Origin: Solen grandis
Lineage: Eukaryota > Mollusca > Bivalvia > Adapedonta > Solenidae
Length of the DNA stretch: 64,000 nucleotides
Direction: 5' to 3'
Assembly (NCBI GenBank): GCA_021229015.1
Contig: CM037785.1
Span: 38,684,766-38,748,765, forward strand
The translations under genes were made by a program, and so were the position numbers. The stretch's first letter is position 1; every line of letters begins with the position of its first letter. The notes beneath the pieces were generated by a model. The model was not told the DNA's origin, made no database searches, and saw only the letters and a list, made by a program, of their open reading frames with translations. Positions 51,000-61,700 of this stretch are shown piece by piece.

Positions 51000-53380
51000 A
51001 ATCATGTTACTAAGTATAAAAGTTTTACCTAACTAGAGATTTGTTTTCTTAGAGATCTGATGTCTCCTCCCACCCTCATCCCCTCACATACACACATACA
51101 CTGAGGCACAAAGTGACATACGCTTTATTTGCTTTGAAAAAGTAGATCTACCATGATTTCAGCTACCAAAATATTAGCTCACTTTTTCAAACAATGACTT
51201 GAAAATAGGAATACATTATCATTTTTCACATATAAAAGAATAATTAGGATGATATAAACGATATTTAATTTCATTAGCATGAGACAAACTGGAGTTATCT
51301 TAAGAACACAAAATTGTATAAAGGGGACAAAACTCCACCAAGAAACCTTGAAAAAGGATTATACTCTTGCATACTGCAATGATTGTCCATAACTTCTGCC
51401 AATCTATGAAGATTCAAGGTAATATGTCTCACAGTGCATGAGTTATGTTCCAGACAAAACCTGATTGAATATGAAATTAAACAATAGGCAATAACTCTTT
51501 TTACTGAAGGTGATTAATACCCCCGCAAAATGCTCTGATGCAGGAGAAGTCAGACTCCAGGCAGAGCATAGATAAGAACCTGTATACATAGTATATTGGT
51601 TAACGATAGTAAGTAAGTAATAAGTAAGTAAAGTCTTTATTTTTAAAAGTGGATAGAGAGTCAGTTATGGTTGTCACAGTAGTTTAAAAGTGTAGAGGTA
51701 CAGTTCTTAGACACTGCACTTCTCCTAGTTGTGATCTGTTTACATTTTAAGTTTCAGGTCAATACCATATTTGAGTATCGGTTCACATGATATTTAGAGT
51801 TAAATTAGGGGCAATAACTCTGTAATCCAAGAGATAGCTCAAGTGAAATTTATGTCACGCACCTCTCCACCTGATTATAAATGCACACAACAAATATGAA
51901 CTGCATTGGTAAAGAAATGTAAAAGTAGTTTGTGTCACAAGTTTTTGGGATGAACGGACAAACAAAACCAACAGACTGACAAACCGACAGACTGACTCCT
52001 ACATACCCCCTCTCAAACTTTGTGGGGTATAAAAATATGATTTGCAGAATTAAAAGTTCATGTGGACTGCAATTCTCCTTTGTGAGTCTATCCATCTGTG
52101 AAGTTTCCAGGTAAAATGTCTTATAGTGCGTAAGAAATGCTCTTGACAAAAAATAAGTATGAAATTTGACAAATGTGCAGAGTTACGGTTCTTTTGACAC
52201 TTTTCCTTACTGAGATTTATCCACCTGTGAAGTTTCAAGTTAATAGCTTTGATACTTTCTGAGTTATGCACCGGACAAAAATTGTGACAGACAGATGGAC
52301 AGACAACTCTGACAAAAACAATATAACACATTTATATGGGGAAGACATAATTATCACAAAACATATGAGCAAGTGCTCAGGTGAGCTTAAAAAAATTGTT
52401 TACTTAAATAGAATTGTAAGTATGTCAATCACTTAAGGTGACTCCTGCATCATGCCCTGTCTTCATGTAATATGCATGCAGGATGGGACAAGAAATGACG
52501 ATCCTGATTCCTTTATAGCCCAAACTTAGAAAATCTGAGGTATTTTTTTTCTGAAGTTGGTATAGGACATCAAACTTAGGATTAGGGATAAAATTTACAG
52601 ACTTGGAAAAAAAAAAAACAAGATAAGATTGCCCTGGAAAAGGGCTGGTATCCTGACCAAATAAAGGGGCATAACCCCTACAAAGTGGCATGATAAAATC
52701 TATGCGTTATTAAATCATTCCAACATATGAATAAATATGACATTTATTCTGTTACATTGTATAGATCCATATAAAATATTCCAATCATTATCATTTTCAC
52801 TACATGCATCATAGAGTGGACCTAAAAAAATCAATTATTCATTAATATTGTTATATAATGAGGTTCAATAAAACTTCGCTATTTAGACATCCCAGAACAG
52901 ATTTAAAATGGAGCTGCAGAGTCAACATGCCACAGCTTTCACAAAGCTCACAAGATCAAACTGAAAACAGTCTTTTTCATGGGCAATATAAACTACAGCA
53001 ATCACTTGAGGTAATTAATACCCTCACATCTCATCTGTCTTCATGCAAGTAAGTGCAGAACAGGACTAAATATGTGTGTGATTCCTGTACAGCCCCCCAT
53101 CTTGGTGAAGTACAGATATGATAATACAAACACAAAACTTTAACAGAATTATATTAAACCATTCAATATCAATATCTGAATTGGACTCCTATTAATAAAT
53201 ATCCTATTGGATAATTTAAAATCAAACCTGAAACTTCCATGTTTAATTTAATTTCACAATAGTGAAAAAATAAAAATAAAAACAAAAACGGAATGCACAA
53301 ATGGAAACAAAATTAGGCAACCTCGATTGCATGGAATTGAAACTGGCATGGTTTCAAAGAAACATCCTCATATGTTTATT
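51000..53380. other. No gene seen; dispersed repeats
   Basis: Decayed copies of 'gacagacagacggac'-type and 'tcaaatacttt.cgagttatg'-type repeats (51720-52380) and of the 'cacttctgtgaa' family (52430-52530, 53010-53125). An AGTA microsatellite lies near 51610-51635. ORFs across these are repeat artefacts. Confidence 0.55.
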
Positions 53381-53381
53381 G

Positions 53382-53699
53382 CTACTCAACAGCTTGTACA
53401 TGTACAATGAACTTTTTTTTCCAAAAGATTATTCTATCAAACCTGCAAGCTAGCAGTAACTGATTAAAATACCCGACATTTATTTCCTCGATTGATTTAG
53501 TCTGAAATGTTCCTGGCTTGGACCCAGGAAATACATCCATATTGGTTTTCCGAAATGGTTTGTAGAAATCAACGGATTTCATAAACAGCTGAGACTTTTG
53601 TCCGGGGGAGCCTGGGGAGGCCAAGAACATCGTGAACATGTGACTGATTATTCCAACAATTATCCAGACAATAATAACGGCCAGACGTAAATCTAACAT
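53382..53699 (-). CDS. Orphan small ORF with N-terminal membrane segment
   Basis: 105 codons from the ATG at 53699. Residues about 6-26 ('LAVIIVWIIVGIISHMFTMF') form a hydrophobic segment fit for a signal anchor, followed by a polar stretch 'GSPGQKSQLF' and 'SVDFYKPFRKTNMDVFPGS'. The first 75 codons have coding-like composition and the end looks less so, so it may be a first exon with a donor near 53460 (CAG|GTTTGA, weak). It lies within an intron of the RTEL1-like gene, on the same strand. No family recognised. Confidence 0.3.
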   Translation of the reverse strand: MLDLRLAVIIVWIIVGIISHMFTMFLASPGSPGQKSQLFMKSVDFYKPFRKTNMDVFPGSKPGTFQTKSIEEINVGYFNQLLLACRFDRIIFWKKKFIVHVQAVE

Positions 53700-53859
53700 T
53701 TCTCTGAAAAAATCTCTTGACCTACACTATGGGGGAATGATTAAAAAGAAATAACTTTTAAACAAGAGTGTTCCTTGGAAGAAAACATGTGTCACTTGCT
53801 GAAAATTGATGGAAAAAGGGTGACAGACAAAATGTGACAGAACTTAAAATGTGTCCAGA

Positions 53860-54285
53860 GGACACAGATGCCCTGACCCGTCGCATTTTCCAAAACAAAG
53901 ACCAACACCAAGGAGCGCAAGTCATGTCTTGAGTAATATATCAATGAAAGTTAAAGTTTGTAGCACAAGTACCTTAGGCGTTACCTGTGTCACAATTTTG
54001 GGATGGACAGATGGACAAAGGCAAATCTATATGCTTCACTTTTTATGAAGTTTCAAGTCTGTGTACAAATACTTTCAGAGTTACGTGAGTCACAAGCATA
54101 AACTCCATATTTTTCAAAAACAAAGGCCCACAACTCTGTCAAATCCAATGGCTTTTTTTATGCGCAAGTTCATGTCCTGAATAATATACCCATACAGTAT
54201 CAAGTCTGTAGTACAAATACTTTCATCCAGTTATGCGTGTCACAAGGTTTCAGGACGAATGTATGGACAAAGGCAAATCTATACA
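53860..54285 (+). repeat. Dispersed repeat family H, uncut copy
   Basis: 'gcattttccaaaacaaag', 'gcaagtcatgtcttgagtaa', 'gggatggacagatggacaaa' and 'ggcaaatctatatgc', then a second partial unit to 54285. It shows the state of the 34375-35570 copy before the MITE entered. Confidence 0.75.
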
Positions 54286-54582
54286 AAACCAAATGTTGGT
54301 GGGTCATAAACCTTCCGCATAATGTAGAACAGTTATATGATGTACAGAGTCAAAATAAGTATAAACAGAGCATACAGCGAAGTAACCATTATGGCTATAA
54401 AGTCAACCAGCATTCTTTCCTTTATATGGGGACGGTGAAACAGACTACAAAACAAACTTGTTTGTGCAGATATTTATAAAGTTCAACCCAAAACAGGTCT
54501 CAATGTGAATCTTTTCATGAAACATCTATACATTTATCAAATGTATAATATAAATATAATGTAATTCAGTCATGATACTTAA

Positions 54583-54807
54583 TTAACCCTTAACCTGCTG
54601 AATTTCTCAAATGGACTTAGCTGGCATCTTTTTTGGAACTGTCCGTTATTTTAGGAATAACAAGATGAAAACTTGTAGTTGGTCAGCTAACAGTAAAGAG
54701 ACAGGCCAGCCTGTATGGATGTGCAGGCTAGCCTGGCTCTTTACAGGGCCTGGCTCTTTACTGGTGGCAAAGGTTAGCACTTACCGTTCCAGCAGGGTAA
54801 GGGTTAC
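54583..54807. mobile_element. TTAA-type MITE, family C, copy 2
   Basis: TTAA then 'cccttaacctgctgaattt', ending 'ccagcagggtaaggg' then TTAC. The interior 'gtaaagagacaggccagcct' and 'ggctagcctggctctttac' form an inner palindrome absent from the shorter 13066 copy. Confidence 0.85.
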
Positions 54808-55284
54808 AACCTTGTAACTAGAAATTTTACTGTATTATCCCTAGTTGTCCCAATAAACAATGGTGAGTAACCTTTTCCCTTCAGTATTAACTTTTTTTTT
54901 TTACAAATTAAAATCGTTCAAATATTGATTTGGTCTTGTCTACTTCATTATCTATAAATAGGTCAAAAATGAGGTCAGACAGCAATGCATAAAAAAGAAA
55001 ACAGGGTCCCACTCTGTATGTACACATTTCCATCATGGCTGCTTTCCTTCAATTACTAGAGCTAGAAGGGTCAGATCGAAATATCTTCAATCTTTAGTTC
55101 ATTGAATCTTTCACAGTCTGTCAATAACGATGGAGCCAACTGTAGCAAGGTTGATTTACTATACAGACTTAATGTTTATTGAAGACAAAATATTTTGCAT
55201 ATCATCTTCATATGTATACTTTGTTTCAAAATAAAGTGTAAACTCTGGTTTTTATCAATTTGTTTAATGGACTTAAAGTCCCAC

Positions 55285-55445
55285 CATCAATATTTCAGTC
55301 ATTTAGAGACAATAATTATCTACTTAAGACAGATATAGTGCTTCCACACTGCAGTATCACACCGTAGATATGAGTCATGCTACCACAACTAGTCATGTTA
55401 TCCTGACACCGGGACATCCAGTCCCGGAACTACTCAGTTAAGATA
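55285..55445 (-). mobile_element. SINE family 2 fragment
   Basis: 'cttaagacagatatagtgct', 'cacactgcagtatcacacc', 'gttatcctgacaccgggaca'. An inverted body match without the tRNA head. Confidence 0.65.
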
Positions 55446-55937
55446 ATTGTTATTTCTTTCAGAAATTTAAGAGATAAATGCAGATATAATGAAAATGGTA
55501 TGACATACCAGCTAAGCATTTTTAAGTTTTGAAAGGGCTGACATTAGGGGAATATTTGCAACATAAAAAAAAACACATTTTTCAAAGACACTAAAATTTA
55601 CACTAAAGGTGATTAATAACCCAACATCCCTCCTTGTCTTCATGGAATGTAAAGTTTAGAACAAGCGAGATTCTTATAAAACAACTTCTGTGAGCCAGGA
55701 TTATAATAAATCACATTTAAAATATCAAAAACCCGAGTGCACCCCTGAGTGTTTTTCAGTACTGTTATTTTCGTAAAGTGTTAAATACCCCCAACCCCAT
55801 ACACACACTAAAGTACAACAAAAAAAACCTGGCATCACATATTTGCATCATGATCTATTCATCTCCTCCGATCTTGACTCACTCCCCCTGACAGTGCGTG
55901 TGCAGCTGCTCCAGACATGGGTGACTAATATCCTTAC

Positions 55938-56003
55938 CAAGTTGTGAGCCTCATCAAAGATGACAACATTCCCCTGTAGCTCCACGCCATGGGCTTTGCG
56001 GGT
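55938..56003 (-). CDS. RTEL1: RTEL1-like helicase exon with the DEAH box
   Basis: Acceptor 'tgtgttttcag', donor TTG|GTAAGG, 66 bases in phase 0. It encodes 'TRKAHGVELQG' and 'NVVIFDEAHNL', which is Walker B / motif II of superfamily 2 FeS helicases (XPD, FANCJ, DDX11, RTEL1). The Asp-Glu of DEAH binds magnesium-ATP. '(R/K)AHG(I/V)(E/D)L' and the next exon point to RTEL1, a nuclear helicase that unwinds D-loops, telomeric T-loops and G-quadruplexes. Upstream exons (motifs I and the FeS cysteines) would be right of the window. Confidence 0.9.
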
Positions 56004-56319
56004 CTGAAAACACAAATAATGTCATGGAAACACTCACATATACATTGTCTAGGGCCATGGAGACCCTGAGATTGCTCACCCATTTGGAGGAAAAGAAAGG
56101 GCAAGTATCTTGAGATATATAGGAAAATGGGCTATTATCAGCCATTAGCCTCTAGCCGCCATGTTTTTCAACAGATCTAAATATTTTCTTTATATTCTGG
56201 AAGAGAATGAGGCAAGGAATATCTTTGAAACGAAAGACCTTTGAAATCCAGCCACACTTTTGGACAAGATGATTTTTTTTTTCCACAATTTTTCGCTTTT
56301 GGTTGCAAAAATCACATTC

Positions 56320-56455
56320 ACTGCTTTAGAACACAAAATTAATATTGTCATAGAAACAGTTATGGAAACTCAAACATTATCACAGAAATGCATACATCAC
56401 CATAGAAACACACATATTGTCACAGAAACAAATACATTGCCATGGAAACACATGT
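56320..56455. repeat. Imperfect 'catagaaaca' short tandem repeat
   Basis: Several spaced copies of 'catagaaaca', 'cacagaaaca' or 'catggaaaca' about 18-25 bases apart. Confidence 0.6.
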
Positions 56456-57499
56456 TAAGCTTCCCAAGAGTCAATCCAGTATTACATAAAATAAGACCTT
56501 CATGTAATTGATGGCAAATAGGTGCTAACATATATAAGCAATTTGAACGGTGCATTAAGCTTAAATCAATAATTACAAAACCTCAAAAATATAAAGTATC
56601 TTTGCATTACAGTGTCCATAATAGGAAATTAAAGAATGCACATCAAATGCAACACTTACCCTACACCTACAGACATGCACTGTATAAACAACTGGGAGTT
56701 TCCAATTAAACAACCTTGATCAAATCATAAACTTTGGTTTAATGTTTGCGTATCAACAATTCATATTAACTACATAATGAACTGATTGTGTTCTGCTCAT
56801 CTATGTTATGCTAGGTACATTAAAACAGAGTACATTATGATAAACAAGGCTTAAAGCGACAGGGACTGTCACAAAACCAGGTTTTCAACATGGAAAATCC
56901 AATTCGAAATGAAGATTTTATTTATAAAATGATCACCAAAGAACATTAATACTTTATGTTACATGGCTGAAGAGTAAATAAGGGTCATAACTCTAAGAAA
57001 TATGGTTAAATTGACAATATAGGTCAAGTCACTATGTACTGGCCATACTGTGTAGATTTGGGCAGAATGCATTCAGAAATGAAGAAGGAGAATTTAAGCA
57101 AATAAAAGAATGTGTCACTATATGTTACATGAAAACAAGCTCAAAGGTGTGAAATCAGATTGTCAAAGGGTAATTGTCTCTGACCTGCAATATCAATGCA
57201 GGGTAAAATACAAGATTCAAAATTAAATGTTAGTTCAAGGAAATTATGGATATTTTAAAACATGAAAAGCAACCTACAGGAATTATCCAAAGACTGATAC
57301 AAATGCATTTATTTTATTTCTTATTGAAGGTTTATTAAGCAATTCTAGCAATCAGACATTTGTATAATATTTGTCAAGATAGCAAGGGCACCGCAACTAT
57401 GTAAATGAAGAAAAGCATAAGTGAAGCATAAAAACAAAAGCATTCATAGCAAGCCGCTATTAAACAGAAAATAAAAAAAAATATATATATATATATTTA

Positions 57500-58140
57500 G
57501 TCATAGTGACCTTGACCTTGATCCATTTTCTAATATATTTTAGTCATAGTGATCTTGACCTTGATCCATTTTCCAATATATTTTTGTCATAGTGATCTTG
57601 ACCTTGATCCATTTTCCCTGAAAAGCAATTCCAACCTTCCTCTTCCCTAAAGGTATCTATCAAATATGAATGCTATACCTTCATTCTAACTCGAGATATC
57701 AAGAGGAAACAAAAAATCTATTTTAAGCCATTGTGACCTTGACATTGTCCTTATTTACCTGAAAAGCAATCCCAACTTCCTCTTCCATAGCTATTTACCT
57801 ATAAATATGAATGTATACCTTCATTTTTACCCAAGTTATGAGCGAAAAAAAATCTATTTTTAACCATTGTGACCTTGACCTTGACCCGATTACCTGAAAA
57901 GCAATCCAACCTTCCTCTTCCATAAGCTATCTACCTATTAAATATGAATGTTATACCTTCATTTTTACCCAAGTTATCGAGCAGAAACAAAAAATCTATT
58001 TTTAACCATTGTGACCTTGACCTTGACCCGATTAACCTGAAAAGCAATCCCAACCTTCCTCTTCTCATAAGGTATCTACCCATCAAATATAATTGCTATA
58101 TCTAAATTCTAACTTAAGTTATCGAGCGGAAACGAAAGTT
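57500..58140. repeat. GACCTTGACC block repeats of unit 1
   Basis: Three ~55-bp copies of 'tagtcatagtgaccttgacc' type, then about three ~140-bp copies with 'ccattgtgaccttgac', 'cctgaaaagcaatcc' and 'aagttatcgagc'. Matching blocks are at 59728-60095 (one long copy only) and 61980-62630 (three). A CGCC-rich tract follows each (58145, 60100, 62637). Confidence 0.85.
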
Positions 58141-58319
58141 TGACGCCGCCCGCCCACCCACCCGCCCAGCCACCCGCCCGCCCGCCAGGTAACCACAAAA
58201 TACATGTGTAACTCAATTAAAAACTTTATATATCATGACATAATTTGTATGATTGTGAACATACTATTATTTACCGAGTACAATAAATCACGAGATATCG
58301 AGTTGACATGAAAAAGTGG

Positions 58320-58770
58320 AGGCTTAAACATTTGACCTTCAAGGATGACCTTGACCTTGAGCCAGCGTGACCGCCTCATGCCTTCTGCACATCAGCTCAA
58401 TGAGGTTAACATTTTAGCCGAGTTTGAAGAAATTGTGTTCAAGCGTTCATGATATATGGAGCTGACACGAAAATAACATTTGACCTTCAAGGATGACCTT
58501 GACCTTGAGCCAGCGTGACCGCCTCATGCCTTCTGCACATCAGCTCAATGAGGTTAACATTTTAGCCGAGTTTGAGAGAATTTGTTCAAGCGTTCATGAG
58601 ATATGGAGCTGACACGAAAATAAACATTTGACCTTCAAGGATGACCTGACCTTGAGCCAGCGTGACCGCCTCATGCCTTTGCACATCAGCTCAATGAGGT
58701 TAACATTTAGCCGAGTTTGAAGAAAATGTGTCCAAGCGTTCATGAGATATGGAGCGGACACGAAAATGTT
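58320..58770. repeat. ~145-bp sub-repeats of unit 1 (3 copies)
   Basis: Copies begin 'catttgaccttcaaggatga' and contain 'agccagcgtgaccgcctcat', 'catcagctcaatgaggttaa' and 'gttcatgagatatggagc'. Unit 2 has five (60285-61010) and unit 3 has two (62800-63090), so copy number differs between otherwise near-identical units. Confidence 0.9.
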
Positions 58771-61700
58771 TCGGACACACTGACGGACGGACGGATGGGC
58801 GGTAATGAACCATTAGATGATGCTACATACCAAATATCTTAGCTCTAGGCCTTATGGTTTCATAGGAGAAGATTTTTAAAGTTTTTCCTATACAAGTCTA
58901 TGTAAAACAAGTGTCCCCCGGGGCAGGGCCAATTCTAACCCCAGGGTCATAATTTAAACAACTTTTGTAGAGATTCACTAGACAATGCTACATGCCAAAT
59001 ATCTTAGCTCTAGGCCTTATTGTTTCACAGAAGAAGATTTTTAAAGTTTTTCACTATATAAACCTATGAAAAACAAGGCTTAAAGCGACAGGGACTGTCA
59101 CAAAACCAGGTTTTCAACATGGAAAATCCAATTCGAAATGAAGATTTTATTTATAAAATGATCACCAAAGAACATTAATACTTTATGTTACATGGCTGAA
59201 GAGTAAATAAGGGTCATAACTCTAAGAAATATGGTTAAATTGACAATATAGGTCAAGTCACTATGTACTGGCCATACTGTGTAGATTTGGGCAGAATGCA
59301 TTCAGAAATGAAGAAGGAGAATTTAAGCAAATAAAAGAATGTGTCACTATATGTTACATGAAAACAAGCTCAAAGGTGTGAAATCAGATTGTCAAGGGTA
59401 ATTGTCTCTGACCTGCAATATCAATGCAGGGTAAAATACAAGATTCAAAATTAAATGTTAGTTCAAGGAAATTATGGATATTTTAAAACATGAAAAGCAA
59501 CCTACAGGAATTATCCAAAGACTGATACAAATGCATTTATTTTATTTCTTATTGAAGGTTTATTAAGCAATTCTAGCAATCAGACATTTGTATAATATTT
59601 GTCAAGATAGCAAGGGCACCGCAACTATGTAAATGAAGAAAAGCATAAGTGAAGCATAAAAACAAAAGCATTCATAGCAAGCCGCTATCAAACAGAAAAA
59701 AAAAAAAATATATATATATATATATTTAGTCATAGTGACCTTGACCTTGATCCATTTTCTAATATATTTTAGTCATAGTGATCTTGACCTTGATCCATTT
59801 TCCAATATATTTTTGTCATAGTGATCTTGACCTTGATCCATTTTCCCTGAAAAGCAATTCCAACCTTCCTCTTCCCTAAAGGTATCTACTTATCAAATAT
59901 GAATGCTATACCTTCATTCTAACTCGAGATATCGAGCAGAAACAAAAAATCTATTTTTAACCATTGTGACCTTGACCTTGACCCGATTAACCTGAAAAGC
60001 AATCCCAACCTTCCTCTTCTCATAAGGTATCTACCCATCAAATATAATTGCTATATCTAAATTCTAACTTAAGTTATCGAGCGGAAACGAAAGTTTGACG
60101 CCCGCCCGCCCGCCCACCCGCCCAGCCACCCGCCCGCCCGCCAGGTAACCACAAAATACATGTGTAACTCAATTAAAAACTTTATATATCATGACATAAT
60201 TTGTATGATTGTGAACATACTATTATTTACCGAGTACAATAAATCACGAGATATCGAGTTGACATGAAAAAGTGGAGGCTTAAACATTTGACCTTCAAGG
60301 ATGACCTTGACCTTGAGCCAGCGTGACCGCCTCATGCCTTCTGCACATCAGCTCAATGAGGTTAACATTTTAGCTGAGTTTGAAGAAATTGTGTTCAAGC
60401 GTTCATGATATATGGAGCTGACACGAAAATAACATTTGTCCTTCAAGGATGACCTTGACCTTGAGCCAGCGTGACCGCCTCATGCCTTCTGCACATCAGC
60501 TCAATGAGGTTAACATTTTAGCCGAGTTTGAAGAAATTGTGTTCAAGCGTTCATGAGATATGGAGCTGACACGAAAATAACATTTGACCTTCAAGGATGA
60601 CCTTGACCTTGAGCCAGCGTGACCGCCTCATGCCTTCTGCACATCAGCTCAATGAGGTTAACATTTTAGCCGAGTTTGAAGAAAATGTGTCCAAGCGTTC
60701 ATGAGATATGGAGCGGACACGAAAATAACATTTGACCTTCAAGTATGACCTTGACCTTGAGCCAGCATGACCGCCTCATGCCTTCTGCACATCAGCTCAA
60801 TGAGGTTAACACTTTAGCCGAGTTTGAAGAAAATGTGTCCAAGCATTCATGAGATATGGAGCGGACACGAAAAAACATTTGACCTTCAAGGATGACCTTG
60901 ACCTTGAGCCAGCGTGACCACCTCATGCCTTCTGCACATCAGCTCAATGAGGTTAACACTTTAGCCGAGTTTGAAGAAAATGTGTCCAAGCATTCATGAG
61001 ATATGGAGCGGACACGAAAATGTTTCGGACACACTGACGGACGGACGGATGGGCGGTAATGAACCATTAGATGATGCTACATACCAAATATCTTAGCTCT
61101 AGGCCTTATGGTTTCATAGGAGAAGATTTTTAAAGTTTTTCCTATACAAGTCTATGTAAAACAAGTGTCCCCCGGGGCAGGGCCAATTCTAACCCCAGGG
61201 TCATAATTTAAACAACTTTTGTAGAGATTCACTAGACAATGCTACATGCCAAATATCTTAGCTCTAGGCCTTATTGTTTCACAGAAGAAGATTTTTAAAG
61301 TTTTTCACTATATAAACCTATGAAAAACAAGGCTTAAAGCGACAGGGACTGTCACAAAACCAGGTTTTCAACATGGAAAATCCAATTCGAAATGAAGATT
61401 TTATTTATAAAATGATCACCAAAGAACATTAATACTTTATGTTACATGGCTGAAGAGTAAATAAGGGTCATAACTCTAAGAAATATGGTTAAATTGACAA
61501 TATAGGTCAAGTCACTATGTACTGGCCATACTGTGTAGATTTGGGCAGAATGCATTCAGAAATGAAGAAGGAGAATTTAAGCAAATAAAAGAATGTGTCA
61601 CTATATGTTACATGAAAACAAGCTCAAAGGTGTGAAATCAGATTGTCAAAGGGTAATTGTCTCTGACCTGCAATATCAATGCAGGGTAAAATACAAGATT

